A DNA stretch of 64,000 nt from Brenneria salicis ATCC 15712 = DSM 30166 (GTDB taxonomy: Bacteria; Pseudomonadota; Gammaproteobacteria; Enterobacterales; Enterobacteriaceae): positions 1 through 64,000 of the forward strand of contig NZ_QNRY01000012.1 in the NCBI RefSeq assembly GCF_003315515.1, read 5' to 3'. Below the pieces are notes generated by a model, which saw only the letters and a program-made list of their open reading frames with translations, did not search any database and was not told the DNA's origin. Positions 47,032 through 58,426 of the stretch are shown in pieces; position 1 is the first letter of the stretch; each line of letters starts with the position of its first letter. The position numbers and the translations under genes are program-made.

Positions 47032-48420
47032 TTACAGCACGCTACGCGTGGGCGGGACCGGCGACACGGTTGACGGCGTACTCGTTTGTGGTCGGGGACG
47101 CGATAGACGCTCTCTGATCAATCCGGCGCTTTCCAGCAACCAATACAGCAATTTTGCCGCCAGCAGGCAAAAGCCGAAGATCAGACAGAAAAACACCACA
47201 CGGGAAACAAACGCATCAACCCCCTCACGCGCCAGTACGATGATGTTAAACACCGCCCCGAAGCAGAACGCCTGTAAAATGGCCGCCTTATATCGGTTAC
47301 TGTCGTTTTTGCCCAACGCATAAATCCAGTCGAACCATTTGATAATCAGCCCAACGGTAATCGCCCCCAGCGGAATAAACATCACCCCGCCCATCACCAC
47401 CAACGAACCTAATAACGTCGGCGAAATAGCCAGCCCGGAATGGTTATTCAACACTTCCCAGGTAAAGTAGTTGGCGCTGTTCAATACCAGATTCGGGCGT
47501 TCAGGCCACAGCCACGAAGGAATAAACACATAGAAATCTCGTGCGATAGGCGCCAGTCCCTGAAAATCGATCTTGTCGTAGTTCTGCCACAATAACGCGA
47601 GATTTTCCCACGGCGAGAACGTATCACGCGTCAGGTACAGGAAGGTATAAAACGCTTCGTCGCCGCTGACATCCATACCGTAGCGCTTAAGCGCCAGCCA
47701 GAACATGCCCACGATGCCGAACATGCCCGCCGCCGCCAGCATCCACAGCGTTATCCAGCCACGCACAATGCCAATAAATAGAAACAACGCGAAAGCGATG
47801 ATCACATTCGCCCGCGTCCCCCCGACGATGACATACGTCAGCATGCCGAATGCCACCGTGCCGATAAGAAACAACAGCCAGGCGCGCTGTGTCTGACGCA
47901 GGAAATAGACCACCAGCATGGCCGGAATAAAAAAGTAGAAAAAGCGCTTCAATGCCACGCCGGAGACGTCACTGGAGAAGATCTGGCTGTAAGAACGCAA
48001 TTTGAATAACAGAAAACCATTATTAAGGAAGAACACCGCCACCGTCGCTATCGCGATCAGCGCCAGCAACATCCAGGTCAGATGCGTTTCCACCCGGTTC
48101 ATGGTAAGTAAAGACGGACGGACAACTGCCTCTTTCCTGCGCAGGCGGGTTTTATAACTGACATAGTAAATCGCGTAAAACGCCGTGGCGGAAAGCAGCG
48201 CCTGGAGTAAATACGGCGCCGGCGTCACTTCAACGCCAAAACGGAACACCAATAGGCAGGTAAACGGAAAACCGAAATAAAACGTCAGCAGATAGAGTAG
48301 CGAAAACAACACGTTGAAATTAAAGCGAACCCGACGGAACTCCTGCCAGGTCAGCGTCAGGATAAAAATCACCGAAATAAGGTAAACCACAAACAGGCCG
48401 CCAAATTGTCCCAGCGTCAT
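47032..48420 (-). CDS. wzyE: ECA polymerase WzyE
   Basis: A 462-residue inner-membrane protein (E. coli 450) with about eleven hydrophobic segments, polymerising ECA trisaccharide repeats on the periplasmic side. It starts at ATG 48420 ([14 protein letters not shown]), overlapping the wecF stop by four bases. The Ser/Thr/Pro-rich C-terminal tail ([19 protein letters not shown]) is longer than in E. coli. Confidence 0.93.
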   Translation of the reverse strand: MTLGQFGGLFVVYLISVIFILTLTWQEFRRVRFNFNVLFSLLYLLTFYFGFPFTCLLVFRFGVEVTPAPYLLQALLSATAFYAIYYVSYKTRLRRKEAVVRPSLLTMNRVETHLTWMLLALIAIATVAVFFLNNGFLLFKLRSYSQIFSSDVSGVALKRFFYFFIPAMLVVYFLRQTQRAWLLFLIGTVAFGMLTYVIVGGTRANVIIAFALFLFIGIVRGWITLWMLAAAGMFGIVGMFWLALKRYGMDVSGDEAFYTFLYLTRDTFSPWENLALLWQNYDKIDFQGLAPIARDFYVFIPSWLWPERPNLVLNSANYFTWEVLNNHSGLAISPTLLGSLVVMGGVMFIPLGAITVGLIIKWFDWIYALGKNDSNRYKAAILQAFCFGAVFNIIVLAREGVDAFVSRVVFFCLIFGFCLLAAKLLYWLLESAGLIRERLSRPRPQTSTPSTVSPVPPTRSVL

Positions 48421-49502
48421 GTTGGTTCTCCCGCCGCCAGCGCCAACGCCTGTCGCCAACCGTGCAGATAATTAGGATTAAAGAACGCGATTTGATGCTT
48501 ATCAACGGAGGCCAGTTGACGCTGAGCCTCACGCACCAGCGCTTCATTGAGATCATCACAGTAAAACAACACCGGCAGATATTGTTGCGTCAAATCCTGC
48601 CAGAACGGATTTTTGCGGCTAATCACAAAAGGAACGCCAAACTGAATCAACAGACACAGCGTGCCGATACCCTGCTGGCGGTCAAAAATAAAGTAACCTA
48701 AATCGCAGGTGCGCAGCATATTCAGGTAATCATCAAACGCCAGTGGGTCTTTCAATAACTGAAAATGTTTTACGCCAAACAGCGCGCGCCCTTCTTCCTC
48801 AACCTGCGCAATATAGTGCGTGTTGTTGGCGGGGTAGCCCATCGGCACAATCACCCGCACATGGGCGCCGAACTGCTGATGAATAGCCCGCAACGCCTCC
48901 TGATGACGATTGGTGCGATCACCGGAATTACCGACCAGAATCGTCAACGGCCCGGCCAGCGGTTTCTCCACCGACATGTCCGTCAACGCGGGGTCCATCC
49001 GCGTCGGGAAATACAGCAAGGAACCAGGAACACGAGGGTGCCGCTGCCGGAACCACGCTAAATCCCCTTGCGTCGCAAAGACGTGTCCGATGCGTTTTTG
49101 CGCCATACGACGCAGCAGATAGAATAATCGATACTTCCAACCGCGACCCTCTTCGTACAGATCCGCGCCCCAGACATGCCAACACACCTGTGTCGGTTTG
49201 ATTTTACCGCTCAATAATGCCAGCCACAGCGTGGGGTTGAATTGCCCGTGCAGGAAGAATCGCGTATTGGGATCAGCACTGGCTTTCGCTATCACCGCCC
49301 GCGCCAGCGTCTTTTTATCCGCATGCGTTTCAATGTCGAGCGCCGGAAAATCCGCCGATGGCAACGCGTCACGCGCCGCCACCATAAAATGACGCACCTG
49401 CTGCTCCGGCAATTCGCTTGCCAGAACATCATTAAAGAAACGCAAAACCGTCTGGTTATGGTGTGGGATATCCGATCCCAGCACATGAATCAGTGTCGTC
49501 AT
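48417..49502 (-). CDS. wecF: TDP-Fuc4NAc:lipid II Fuc4NAc transferase
   Basis: A 361-residue glycosyltransferase (E. coli WecF/RffT 359, family GT56) adding the third ECA sugar to make lipid III. The conserved [25 protein letters not shown] start and [21 protein letters not shown]-terminal block are present. The start overlaps the wzxE stop by four bases (ATGA), and its own stop overlaps wzyE, so this part of the cluster is coupled. Confidence 0.95.
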   Translation of the reverse strand: MTTLIHVLGSDIPHHNQTVLRFFNDVLASELPEQQVRHFMVAARDALPSADFPALDIETHADKKTLARAVIAKASADPNTRFFLHGQFNPTLWLALLSGKIKPTQVCWHVWGADLYEEGRGWKYRLFYLLRRMAQKRIGHVFATQGDLAWFRQRHPRVPGSLLYFPTRMDPALTDMSVEKPLAGPLTILVGNSGDRTNRHQEALRAIHQQFGAHVRVIVPMGYPANNTHYIAQVEEEGRALFGVKHFQLLKDPLAFDDYLNMLRTCDLGYFIFDRQQGIGTLCLLIQFGVPFVISRKNPFWQDLTQQYLPVLFYCDDLNEALVREAQRQLASVDKHQIAFFNPNYLHGWRQALALAAGEPT

Positions 49503-50749
49503 GCTCGCCTACGGTAAATAATGAATACGCTGCAACAAAGCAAAAAATAGACCAGATAGGTCGCCATATACGCTTGCGCCGCGCCCAAGGCGCCATGCCG
49601 GGGGATCAGCCAATGCGCAAAGCCGGTAAGCAGCAGAAACTGGCTCACTTCCGTCAGCAGATAAAAGCGCAGCGCTGCTTTGGCTATCACCAGATAGCCA
49701 AATACGTAAGCGCCCACTTTCATGACATCGCCCACCAGTTGCCAGGCGAACAACTCTCTCATCGCAGTAAACTGGCTGGAAAACAGCAGCCAGATAGCCA
49801 CATCGCGCAGCAGCCAGACACAAAAACTGACAGCGGCCACCACCGGCAGGACAAACTTCAACGACCGGAAGATTTCCTGCGCCAGCGCGGTTTTATCCGT
49901 CAGACGCGAGAGCGTCGGTAGCAGATAAACGGTGAACGACGCCGTAATAAATTGCAGATAGGCATCGGAAATACTGCTTACCCCTTGCCAGATCCCCACT
50001 TCATCCCAGCTATAGTGCGCCGCCAACAGATTGCGCATCATGATATAGGCCACCGGCAGCGTGACGGCGGTCATCAGCGCCATCAGCGTGAACTTGCCGA
50101 GATGACCGGCAATCACGGAGTCCCAAGCCGGTTTTAACCGCGCCCATGAGAGCGGTGTACGCCGCAACATCAGCCAGCCAGCGGGCAGGCCCGCCAACGC
50201 GGGCACCAACGCCAGTCCAGCCAGCGCGCCACGGTATCCGCCCAACGAAAAACACAACCAATAGGCCGCCAGACCAATCAGGCTGCCGCTGATGATCGCC
50301 AGCGCATTCCCGATAGCATCCCGATAGCCTTTGAGTATCGCCAGAAACAAGTTGGCGTAGGCGATGCCCATCTGGATAAACGCCAACGCCCGCACCACAT
50401 CCCGATATTCATCGTGTCCGAACAACGCATTAGCAATGGGCGTCGCGGCAAACAGAAAAACGGCGGCCAGCAGTGTGGAAGACCCCAGCACCAGCGCAAC
50501 GGCGGTGCCAAGCAGAGGCGTTAGCCGGTCCGGTTGCTGGTGATATTCGGCAACGTACTTGGTCACGCCGTTAAAAATACCCGCGCCGGACAATACACCC
50601 AACACAGTAATAAGTTGGCGGAAATTCCCCGCCTGCCCCACCCCACTGGGCCCGAATGCCACCGCCAGGAGTTTGACCACCAGTAGCCCCGCGGCGATTT
50701 TTATCAGCGTGGAACCCGCCGTCCAGATTGATGCTTTCGCCAGCGACAT
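49499..50749 (-). CDS. wzxE: ECA lipid III flippase WzxE
   Basis: A 416-residue flippase of the MOP (polysaccharide exporter) superfamily, the same length as E. coli WzxE, with about twelve membrane helices. It moves the completed ECA trisaccharide-lipid across the inner membrane. It starts one base after the wecE stop. The sequence is intact. Confidence 0.95.
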   Translation of the reverse strand: MSLAKASIWTAGSTLIKIAAGLLVVKLLAVAFGPSGVGQAGNFRQLITVLGVLSGAGIFNGVTKYVAEYHQQPDRLTPLLGTAVALVLGSSTLLAAVFLFAATPIANALFGHDEYRDVVRALAFIQMGIAYANLFLAILKGYRDAIGNALAIISGSLIGLAAYWLCFSLGGYRGALAGLALVPALAGLPAGWLMLRRTPLSWARLKPAWDSVIAGHLGKFTLMALMTAVTLPVAYIMMRNLLAAHYSWDEVGIWQGVSSISDAYLQFITASFTVYLLPTLSRLTDKTALAQEIFRSLKFVLPVVAAVSFCVWLLRDVAIWLLFSSQFTAMRELFAWQLVGDVMKVGAYVFGYLVIAKAALRFYLLTEVSQFLLLTGFAHWLIPRHGALGAAQAYMATYLVYFLLCCSVFIIYRRRA

Positions 50750-50750
50750 A

Positions 50751-51881
50751 TCAGGCGAAGAAGCTCAGGATAGTGTTGATGACCGTGCGCTGATTGACGT
50801 CTGACAGGTTATAGAACAACGGCAGACGCACCAGACGTTCACTCTCCTGCGTGGTATAACGATCTTCACCGGCGAAACGTCCGAAATTCAGTCCGGCGGG
50901 GCTGTCATGCAACGGTATATAATGAAAGACCGTCAGGATTTCGGCTTCTTTCATGTAATCGATAAAGGCGCTACGATCTTGCGCATCGCGCAACTTGATA
51001 TAAAACATATGCGCATTGTGGATACAACTGGCCGGCACCGTCGGCAAGGCGATGCGACCGGCATCAGCCAGCGATTTGAACGCCGCATAATAATTCTGCC
51101 ACAGACGTAAACGGCGCTCATTGATCGGGCGGGCGGCTTCAAGTTGCGCCCACAGATAAGCAGCTTGAATATCCGCCATTAAATAGCTCGAACCGATATC
51201 GCGCCAGGTGTATTTATCGACCTGTCCCCGGAAAAACTGGCTGCGATTGGTCCCTTTTTCACGCACGATTTCCGCTCGTTCAATCAGCCTTGGGTCATTA
51301 ATCAGCGTCGCTCCGCCTTCTCCGCCTGACGTGTAATTCTTGGTTTCATGGAAACTAAAACAACCGACATGGCCGATTGAACCCAGCACTCGCCCTTTGT
51401 AGCTGGACATGACGCCCTGCGCGGCATCTTCAACCACAAACAGATCGTATTTCTTCGCCAGCGCCATGATAGCGTCCATCTCACACGCAACCCCGGCATA
51501 GTGAACCGGTACAATGATGCGTGTTTTATCAGTGATCGCCGCTTCAATTTTGGTTTCATCGATATTCATGGTATCGGGACGAATATCGACAAACACGATT
51601 TTGGCGCCGCGCAGCACAAAGGCGTTGGCCGTCGAAACGAAAGTATAGCTCGGCATGATGACTTCATCGCCGGGTTTGATATCCAGCAAGATGGCCGCCA
51701 TTTCCAGCGAGGCGGTACAGGATGGCGTCAACAGTACTTTCTTGCTGCCGGAATAGTGCTCCAGCCACTGCTGGCAGCGACGGGTAAACCCCCCGTCGCC
51801 GCATAGTTTGCCGCTGCTCATGGCAGCCTGCATATAATCGAGCTCTGTACCCACCACCGGCGGCGCGTTGAACGGAATCAT
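50751..51881 (-). CDS. wecE: dTDP-4-amino-4,6-dideoxygalactose transaminase
   Basis: PLP-dependent aminotransferase of the DegT/DnrJ/EryC1 family, 376 residues (as E. coli WecE/RffA), forming dTDP-Fuc4N from the 4-keto-6-deoxyglucose nucleotide. The PLP lysine is Lys181 in FHETKNYTSGGEGG, and EDAAQGV supplies the ring-stacking Asp. ATG 51881 (MIPFNAPPVVG) is the family start. The frame runs upstream into the wecD end without similarity. Confidence 0.96.
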   Translation of the reverse strand: MIPFNAPPVVGTELDYMQAAMSSGKLCGDGGFTRRCQQWLEHYSGSKKVLLTPSCTASLEMAAILLDIKPGDEVIMPSYTFVSTANAFVLRGAKIVFVDIRPDTMNIDETKIEAAITDKTRIIVPVHYAGVACEMDAIMALAKKYDLFVVEDAAQGVMSSYKGRVLGSIGHVGCFSFHETKNYTSGGEGGATLINDPRLIERAEIVREKGTNRSQFFRGQVDKYTWRDIGSSYLMADIQAAYLWAQLEAARPINERRLRLWQNYYAAFKSLADAGRIALPTVPASCIHNAHMFYIKLRDAQDRSAFIDYMKEAEILTVFHYIPLHDSPAGLNFGRFAGEDRYTTQESERLVRLPLFYNLSDVNQRTVINTILSFFA

Positions 51882-51885
51882 GTGA

Positions 51886-52644
51886 TCACCTGTATAACCA
51901 ATAAGCCGTGCTCTCAATTCGGGCACCGCGACGAAGATAGAGACGAAGCGCCGCCACATTGCCGACCTGTGTCGCGACGCGTAAACGTTGTATCCCTTGC
52001 TGCCGACACCATGTTTCAGCCAGCGCCATCAAATGCGAACCCACGCCACGACCGGTGATGCCGGGAAAAACGCCAAGTAACCCGATACGCGCTTCCCTCT
52101 CGCCAGACTGACGGATCGTCACCCAGCCTTGTGGTTGCCCGTTGTCGTCTTCAATTAACAGACACAGATCATCAAAGGCGCCAAGCACGGCGTTTTCGAT
52201 CCACCGGGCGTAAAAGCGGCCACTGTCCGTTGGCTGATACCACGGGGCGCGGAAACGGTTCAGGGAGAAGACCTGCGCCGCCGCCTGACGCAGTTGCGGA
52301 ATATCGGCGCGCTCAGCCAGACGCTGGCGAAGCGATACCGTCGCCGCCGGCGCATCATCCACAGACAAACAGAGGTCGACTTCACCTTCAACCAGCCGGA
52401 AACCGATATTCGCCAATGCATCAGCCAGCGCCAGATTATTGGCCGATATTTTCGCCTGCGTCAGCGCATAGCGCGTCAATGCCGCTGGCGTCAGGACCGG
52501 TGCGCTGGATGAGAAATTCAACTTGCCGCTGCTCAGATTGAAAAACTCGCTTTCCCAGTGCAGCGGGTCAATCGTGGCGCGGATCGCAGACACCGCCGAG
52601 GACATTGGCGTCTCCGCCGTCAGCCTGCGATCAGAATTTTTCAT
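51886..52644 (-). CDS. wecD: dTDP-fucosamine acetyltransferase
   Basis: GNAT enzyme completing dTDP-Fuc4NAc, the third sugar donor of ECA. The C-terminal half carries the acetyl-CoA motif VFPGITGRGVGSHLMALAE and the conserved end RVATQVGNVAALRLYLRRGARIESTAYWLYR. From ATG 52644 (preceded by GAGGAG) it has 252 residues, 28 more than E. coli WecD (224). ATG 52605 with GGAG would give 239 and is an alternative. It directly follows rffG: the rffH gene found between them in E. coli is absent. Confidence 0.92.
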   Translation of the reverse strand: MKNSDRRLTAETPMSSAVSAIRATIDPLHWESEFFNLSSGKLNFSSSAPVLTPAALTRYALTQAKISANNLALADALANIGFRLVEGEVDLCLSVDDAPAATVSLRQRLAERADIPQLRQAAAQVFSLNRFRAPWYQPTDSGRFYARWIENAVLGAFDDLCLLIEDDNGQPQGWVTIRQSGEREARIGLLGVFPGITGRGVGSHLMALAETWCRQQGIQRLRVATQVGNVAALRLYLRRGARIESTAYWLYR

Positions 52645-52665
52645 CTTGGCTCCTCAACTTGCTGT

Positions 52666-53739
52666 TCAGTCGTTCAACCCCAGACGCTCGCTGGTGTAGG
52701 AGCCGTCCTGAACGCTGCGCCACCAGGCCTCATTATTCAGATACCAATCGACGGTTTTTCTCATGCCGGATTCGAAGGTTTCCTGCGGACGCCAGCCCAG
52801 TTCGCGCTCAATTTTACCGGCATCGATAGCGTAGCGCATATCATGGCCGGGACGATCTTTCACATAGGTGATCAGGTCACGGTAACGCTGCACGCCAACA
52901 GGTTTGTTAGGCGCCAGTTCTTCCAGCAAGTCACAGATCGTCTGCACGACTTCAATGTTCTTACGCTCGTTATGACCGCCGATATTATAGGTTTCGCCCA
53001 CCTCACCTTCGGACACGACTTTATACAGCGCTCTGGCGTGATCTTCGACGAACAGCCAGTCACGGATCTGAGCGCCATCGCCATAAACCGGCAGCGGTTT
53101 ACCCGCCACCGCGTTCAGGATCACCAGCGGGATCAATTTTTCAGGAAAATGGTAGGGGCCATAGTTGTTGGAACAGTTGGTGATCATGGTCGGCAGGCCG
53201 TAGGTACGCAGCCAGGCCCGCACCAGATGATCGCTGGATGCTTTGGAGGCGGAATAAGGGCTGCTGGGCGCATACGGCGTCGTTTCCGTAAACAGGTCAT
53301 CGGTGCCGTGCAAATCGCCAAAGACTTCGTCGGTCGAGATATGATGGAAACGGAACGCCGCTTTCGCGGCAGCTTCCATCTCTTGCCAATAGTGACGAGC
53401 AGCCTCAAGCAGCGTGTAAGTACCCACTATATTGGTTTCGATGAACGCCGCCGGACCATCAATAGAGCGATCGACGTGACTTTCCGCCGCCAGGTGCATT
53501 ACCACGGCAGGCTGATAGTCGACAAACACCCGATCCAGCGCCGCCCGATCGCAAATATCGACCTGTTCAAAAGCGAAACGATCGCTGTTTGCAACTGGGG
53601 CCAGCGAAGACAGGTTGCCGGCGTAGGTCAGTTTGTCCACCACCACCACACTGTCCGGTGTTGCGGTCAGAATATGTCTTACCAAAGCCGAACCAATAAA
53701 TCCGGCTCCGCCAGTGATTAAAATACGTTTCAACGCCAC
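52666..53739 (-). CDS. rffG: dTDP-glucose 4,6-dehydratase (ECA)
   Basis: Short-chain dehydrogenase-type enzyme of 357 residues (E. coli RffG 355). It has the NAD-binding [14 protein letters not shown], the catalytic [11 protein letters not shown] with Asp-Glu, and the YSASK Tyr-Lys pair. It makes dTDP-4-keto-6-deoxyglucose for Fuc4NAc. It overlaps wecC by ten bases. Since no thymidylyltransferase (rffH) lies in the cluster, dTDP-glucose must come from another locus such as rfbA. Confidence 0.95.
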   Translation of the reverse strand: MALKRILITGGAGFIGSALVRHILTATPDSVVVVDKLTYAGNLSSLAPVANSDRFAFEQVDICDRAALDRVFVDYQPAVVMHLAAESHVDRSIDGPAAFIETNIVGTYTLLEAARHYWQEMEAAAKAAFRFHHISTDEVFGDLHGTDDLFTETTPYAPSSPYSASKASSDHLVRAWLRTYGLPTMITNCSNNYGPYHFPEKLIPLVILNAVAGKPLPVYGDGAQIRDWLFVEDHARALYKVVSEGEVGETYNIGGHNERKNIEVVQTICDLLEELAPNKPVGVQRYRDLITYVKDRPGHDMRYAIDAGKIERELGWRPQETFESGMRKTVDWYLNNEAWWRSVQDGSYTSERLGLND

Positions 53740-54992
53740 ACTCCTTTTGTATCAATAACCCACTGTTGTTTAACATCTTCAGGGTTAATCGCTTTGAACT
53801 GGCGGTGATCGACCAGCATCACCAGGATATCCGCATCCCGTAACGCTGACGCCGTATCAGCCAACTGCGCATACCCCGCCAGCACGGAGGGCAACTGTTT
53901 CACGTTTGGCTCCACCGCCAGCGTCGTACCCGCATGCCACTGTGCGATCATTGCCGTAATTTCCACGGCAGGACTTTCCCGCAAGTCGTCAATATCCGGC
54001 TTAAACGCCAGACCAAAGCAGGCTACCGTGACTTCGCTGGCGCGTTTGTCCGTCTGTGCCAGAAAATCCGCCACCGCCGCTTTAACCTGATCGACAACCC
54101 ACAGCGGTTTTCCGTCATTGACTAGTCTGGCGGTATGGATCAGTCTTGCCTGCCGCGGGTTCTGAGCGACGATAAACCAGGGATCAACGGCAATGCAGTG
54201 TCCGCCCACGCCGGGGCCGGGTTGCAGAATATTGACGCGTGGATGACGGTTTGCCAATCGGATAAGTTCCCATACGTTAATATTTTGTTCGGCGCAAATC
54301 AGCGATAGCTCATTGGCGAACGCAATATTCACGTCACGGAAGCTATTTTCCGTCAGCTTGCACATTTCGGCGGTTCGGGAGTTAGTGACTACACACTCAC
54401 CTTCAAGAAAAATGTTATACAGTTCGCGGGCGCGGGCGGAACACGTCGGCGTCATACCGCCAATGACCCGATCGTTTTTAATCAACTCGACCATCACCTG
54501 CCCCGGCAAAACGCGCTCAGGACAATAGGCGATATTGATGTCGGCCTTGTCTCCCGCCTGCTGTGGAAAACGGAGATCAGCGCGAACCTGCGCCAGCCAT
54601 TGCGCCATTTGCTCGGTCGCCCCGACAGGCGAGGTGGATTCCAGAATGACCAGATCGCCTTTTTTCAACACTGGCGCGATCGACTCAGCCGCCGCCTGTA
54701 CATAGGCCATATCCGGCTCATGGTCGCCTTTGAACGGGGTTGGCACCGCAATCAGAAAAGCATCCGCCGCAACGGGTTGGTTAAACGCGCGCAGATAACC
54801 ATTTTCCACCGCTGTTTTCACCAGCGCATCCAGATCCGGTTCGACAATGTGAATCTCACCCCGGTTGATGGTGTCCACCGCTTTTTTATTTACGTCAATA
54901 CCCGCCACCCGCTTTTTACGAGAGGCAAATGCAGCGGCGGTCGGTAAACCGATATATCCCAGTCCGATAACCGAGATTGTCTCAAAACTCAT
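53730..54992 (-). CDS. wecC: UDP-N-acetyl-D-mannosamine dehydrogenase
   Basis: NAD-dependent four-electron dehydrogenase of 420 residues (as E. coli WecC), oxidising UDP-ManNAc to UDP-ManNAcA. The Rossmann motif is [16 protein letters not shown], and the catalytic cysteine lies in [18 protein letters not shown] 54992 ([10 protein letters not shown]) is the conserved start. The 69-base gap to wecB holds a strong hairpin. Confidence 0.96.
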   Translation of the reverse strand: MSFETISVIGLGYIGLPTAAAFASRKKRVAGIDVNKKAVDTINRGEIHIVEPDLDALVKTAVENGYLRAFNQPVAADAFLIAVPTPFKGDHEPDMAYVQAAAESIAPVLKKGDLVILESTSPVGATEQMAQWLAQVRADLRFPQQAGDKADINIAYCPERVLPGQVMVELIKNDRVIGGMTPTCSARARELYNIFLEGECVVTNSRTAEMCKLTENSFRDVNIAFANELSLICAEQNINVWELIRLANRHPRVNILQPGPGVGGHCIAVDPWFIVAQNPRQARLIHTARLVNDGKPLWVVDQVKAAVADFLAQTDKRASEVTVACFGLAFKPDIDDLRESPAVEITAMIAQWHAGTTLAVEPNVKQLPSVLAGYAQLADTASALRDADILVMLVDHRQFKAINPEDVKQQWVIDTKGVWR

Positions 54993-55014
54993 AACGTCAC
55001 CTGAAATTCGTGTG

Positions 55015-55036
55015 TGATGGCGGCGCTCCGCCATCA
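55015..55036. other. Hairpin between wecB and wecC
   Basis: Perfect 9-bp stem TGATGGCGG / CCGCCATCA with loop CGCT in the wecB-wecC gap. A second stem (AAAATCGC / GCGATTTT, 55064-55084) overlaps the wecB stop. Together they may protect the wecB 3' end or dampen downstream expression. Confidence 0.6.
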
Positions 55037-55061
55037 TTGTATTGGTCGCCGCAAGCGGCGT

Positions 55062-56192
55062 TTAAAATCGCTCCTGGCGATTTTTTAACGCATCAACAAT
55101 GCGTTGGCAGGCCTGACCATCGCCATAAGGGTTGTGCGCGCGGCTCATCATCTGATATTCGTTTTCGTCGGTCAGCAGCAGGGAAACCGTGTCCACGATT
55201 TTCGTCACGTCAGTGCCGACTAATCTCACCGTACCGGCTTCTATCGCCTCAGGCCGCTCGGTGGTTTCCCGCATCACCAGCACGGGTTTGCCTAACGAGG
55301 GCGCTTCCTCCTGAACGCCGCCGGAATCGGTCAAAATCATATACGCACGATTCATCAGATAAACAAATGGCAGGTAATCCTGCGGCGCAATCAACATCAC
55401 ATTGTTGATGCCGCTCAGGATGCGGTTGACCGGTTCACTGACATTAGGATTAAGGTGAACCGGGTAAACAATCTGCGTATCGGGATGCCGTTTGGCGATA
55501 TCCGCCAACGCGCTGCAAATACGCTCAAAACCGCCGCCAAAGCTTTCACGCCGGTGTCCGGTCACCAGGATCAATCTTTTGGTCGTATCCAGAAAAGCAT
55601 ACTGTTGATCCAGACGACGACACAATTCCGCATCACGAATGATGCGATCCCGTACCCAGAACAACGCATCAATGACCGTATTGCCGGTGACGACAATGTG
55701 TCGATCCGACAAATGCTCACGCAGCAAATTTTGACGGGCATTTTCCGTCGGCGCGAAATGGTACATCGCCAGATGCCCGGTCAGCTTACGATTCGCTTCT
55801 TCCGGCCAGGGAGAATAGATGTTTCCGGTACGCAGCCCGGCCTCTACGTGTCCGACAGGAATACGCTGATAAAACGCGGCCACACTCGCGGTAAGCGTTG
55901 TGGTGGTATCACCATGCACCAGCACCAAATCGGGTTTGAATTCAGTCATGACCGGCTCAAGCCCGGTCAGAATGCGGCAGGATATCTCACTGAGGCTCTG
56001 TCCCGGTTGCATGATATTCAGATCGTAATCTGGCGTAATATCGAATAGACGCAGCACCTGATCCAGCATCTGCCGATGCTGGGCCGTTACGCAAATTCTC
56101 GATTCAAAGGCTTCATCCTGAGCCAGGGCATGAACCAGCGGGGCCATCTTGATGGCCTCAGGCCGGGTGCCGAAAACAGTCAACACTTTCAC
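55062..56192 (-). CDS. wecB: UDP-N-acetylglucosamine 2-epimerase
   Basis: Non-hydrolysing epimerase of 376 residues (as E. coli WecB), converting UDP-GlcNAc to UDP-ManNAc, which WecC then oxidises. The N-terminal [23 protein letters not shown] and catalytic-region motifs [10 protein letters not shown] and [14 protein letters not shown] are intact. It follows wzzE by 68 bases; a T-rich hairpin at its very end could act as a partial terminator. Confidence 0.97.
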   Translation of the reverse strand: MKVLTVFGTRPEAIKMAPLVHALAQDEAFESRICVTAQHRQMLDQVLRLFDITPDYDLNIMQPGQSLSEISCRILTGLEPVMTEFKPDLVLVHGDTTTTLTASVAAFYQRIPVGHVEAGLRTGNIYSPWPEEANRKLTGHLAMYHFAPTENARQNLLREHLSDRHIVVTGNTVIDALFWVRDRIIRDAELCRRLDQQYAFLDTTKRLILVTGHRRESFGGGFERICSALADIAKRHPDTQIVYPVHLNPNVSEPVNRILSGINNVMLIAPQDYLPFVYLMNRAYMILTDSGGVQEEAPSLGKPVLVMRETTERPEAIEAGTVRLVGTDVTKIVDTVSLLLTDENEYQMMSRAHNPYGDGQACQRIVDALKNRQERF

Positions 56193-56260
56193 GGTGAATC
56201 TCTTTAATCAAGTTAGACGCAGACTTTTCACTGCGAATCGGACGTTACCCGTTAAGCGGG

Positions 56261-57307
56261 TTAACGTGGACGACGTACCAAAGCAAAACCCGCGCCCACT
56301 AACGCGCCGATCGCGCCCCACATCACCATCAGGAAGGCGCGGCGCGGGCTATCACGCTTCACCGGTTCTTCCGGCGTGCGCAGGTAGCGGTAGGTCTGGA
56401 AATTAGCGTTAAGCGTGGGGCCGACATTCAGTGTGGTCAGCATGGCGCGATTTTGATCGTATTCGAGATCATAGTGCGGCCCGCTGGCTTGCAAAGATTC
56501 CAGACGTGCCTGCAACATCGGCCTTCCCAGTAAAAACATTTCCGATGCAGGCAATTCATCCGCCGGCGTATCGGTCTGGCTACGGCTGATACCTTGCTGC
56601 CGGGCGATTTTCAGCCCCTGTTCGACACTCTGGATTTCCCGTTCGTAAATCGCCCTGGCAACGGCTTCCTGCCGTTTGATCTGCGACTTGATGAAGATGG
56701 TTCTGGCCGCCCATGCGCCAGTGATTTCTTCATTCAGATGACCGGCGGCTTGTTGACTGGCAAACACCACATACTGACGCAGTAAAGTATTGGCATCAGC
56801 CGAGGTTTCCGCCGCCAGCTTCACCGTATCACGGGTTTTCTTGGCGTCATCACGCGGTGTGAACTGAATATTATTCACCAGTTCATCCAGTAGCGCGGCA
56901 TCAGCCTTCGTATCCCCTTCCTGCCGCTGTTTGTAATAGTCGGTCTGCAACCAGAAATCCCGGCGGGTATCATATGCCGCCAGTTGCACAATGAACTCGG
57001 CATAAACATCGGATGAAATAGAGGGTTGCTCACCTTGCGGGACAGAAAAGGCTTGCGCATCAAGATTGCGGAGAAACTGTTGCTGGGAATAGTAACCGCC
57101 CAACATATTCACCGTCGGTTTATCCGTAATCGCCGTCGCGCTCCATTCCTGTTTTACCAGGTAGGAATAGAGTAACGCGATAACGCCAAACAACGCGGCG
57201 ATGGCGATGATCCAAGGCTTACCACGCCACAGCGTGTGAAATAAGCCGCGAATGTCCAGTTCGTTATCAACTAACGTATTCCCGGCAGACTGGTTCTCTG
57301 ATTTCAT
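56261..57307 (-). CDS. wzzE: ECA chain-length regulator WzzE
   Basis: A polysaccharide co-polymerase of 348 residues (as E. coli WzzE). Two membrane helices (about 32-52 and 320-342) flank a large periplasmic domain rich in coiled helices. The proline-containing second helix region follows the family pattern. It sets modal chain length of ECA together with WzyE and WzxE. It lies 21 bases downstream of wecA. Confidence 0.94.
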   Translation of the reverse strand: MKSENQSAGNTLVDNELDIRGLFHTLWRGKPWIIAIAALFGVIALLYSYLVKQEWSATAITDKPTVNMLGGYYSQQQFLRNLDAQAFSVPQGEQPSISSDVYAEFIVQLAAYDTRRDFWLQTDYYKQRQEGDTKADAALLDELVNNIQFTPRDDAKKTRDTVKLAAETSADANTLLRQYVVFASQQAAGHLNEEITGAWAARTIFIKSQIKRQEAVARAIYEREIQSVEQGLKIARQQGISRSQTDTPADELPASEMFLLGRPMLQARLESLQASGPHYDLEYDQNRAMLTTLNVGPTLNANFQTYRYLRTPEEPVKRDSPRRAFLMVMWGAIGALVGAGFALVRRPR

Positions 57308-57328
57308 TACTTCCCCAATATTATTTGG

Positions 57329-58426
57329 TTAAGGTAACTGCTTTTGCTCATCGACATGCCGCATACGACGCTTGATCCGCTTGATAAAACGAGCGACTCG
57401 CCATGCGCGTTTCAGGCAATAACCATAGAACAAAAATGCAAGCAAGAATAAGGCCAACATAACCCATTCTGGAACAAAAGAGAGATATTCTCCGACTACT
57501 CCTACTGCGGCTAATAATGCGGCGGCCAGGGTAATCAATACAAAAGCTTGTCGGGAGGTAAAGCCAGCCCTCATCATCAGATGATGGATATGCTGGCGAT
57601 CCGGCGAAAATGGACTCATCCCCTTACGTAACCGCCGATACATGATCGCAATCATATCAATCAGCGGGATCGCGATAATCCATAACGCGGTTACCGGATT
57701 AATGGGATGCTGTATCCCCTGTGTTGTCTGAATCAGCAGCCAGATAGCCGTAAAACCAATCATTGTGCTACCGGCATCGCCCATAAAAACTTTATACCGT
57801 TTACCGAAAACCCCAAGGTTGAGCAGAATGTAAGGCAGGGTGGCGGCAATCATGGCAAAACACCATAACGCCAGATTCGCATGGCCGTTGAGATACAACA
57901 GTATCCCCAACGCGCCAAAGGAGACGCTGGATAAGCCGCCCAGCAATCCGTCAATCCCATCCACCATGTTAAATGCGTTGATCGCGGCCCAGACCGCAAA
58001 TAGCGTCACCAGATAACCAAACGGCCCTAACCCCATCTGCCACGGTCCGAAAATATACCCCAGGTTATGCAAAGTGAGCCCGGCAAACCCCATCATGATG
58101 GCCGCGACGCACGCCTGTACAATGGCGCGAATTTTCACACTGATATCGAAGCGGTCGTCCAGCGCGCCGACAAACACCAGAATACCTGCGCAAAACAGGT
58201 AAAGTCGGAAATTGGGAATGTAGTAATCGGTGATCAGAAAGGTAAAGCAGATCCCGGCGTACACGGAAACGCCGCCAACCAAAGGAATCAACCCCTGGTG
58301 CCGTTTACGGTAGTTCGGGCGATCGACAAGTCCTATTTTTCTCGCCATCCGGCGAGCTAAAAATAGGAAGCCCAGAGAAAACAGGAAAATGATTAATAAT
58401 TCAATACTCATAATGAGTAAATTCAC
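57329..58426 (-). CDS. wecA: UDP-GlcNAc:undecaprenyl-phosphate GlcNAc-1-phosphate transferase
   Basis: A polytopic membrane enzyme of 365 residues (E. coli 367) that starts ECA, and usually O-antigen, synthesis by loading GlcNAc-1-phosphate on undecaprenyl phosphate. Catalytic loops LDDRFDIS, FNMVDGIDGLLGG and the C-terminal HIHHLMMRAG are present. ATG 58426 (MNLLIMSIEL) aligns with the E. coli start; ATG 58411 is possible. First gene of the ECA cluster, downstream of rho. Confidence 0.96.
   Translation of the reverse strand: MNLLIMSIELLIIFLFSLGFLFLARRMARKIGLVDRPNYRKRHQGLIPLVGGVSVYAGICFTFLITDYYIPNFRLYLFCAGILVFVGALDDRFDISVKIRAIVQACVAAIMMGFAGLTLHNLGYIFGPWQMGLGPFGYLVTLFAVWAAINAFNMVDGIDGLLGGLSSVSFGALGILLYLNGHANLALWCFAMIAATLPYILLNLGVFGKRYKVFMGDAGSTMIGFTAIWLLIQTTQGIQHPINPVTALWIIAIPLIDMIAIMYRRLRKGMSPFSPDRQHIHHLMMRAGFTSRQAFVLITLAAALLAAVGVVGEYLSFVPEWVMLALFLLAFLFYGYCLKRAWRVARFIKRIKRRMRHVDEQKQLP

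Noticed and set aside
52558..53721. Plus-strand open frame of 387 codons opposite rffG
   Set aside because: Antisense to the conserved dehydratase gene; the translation resembles no family.
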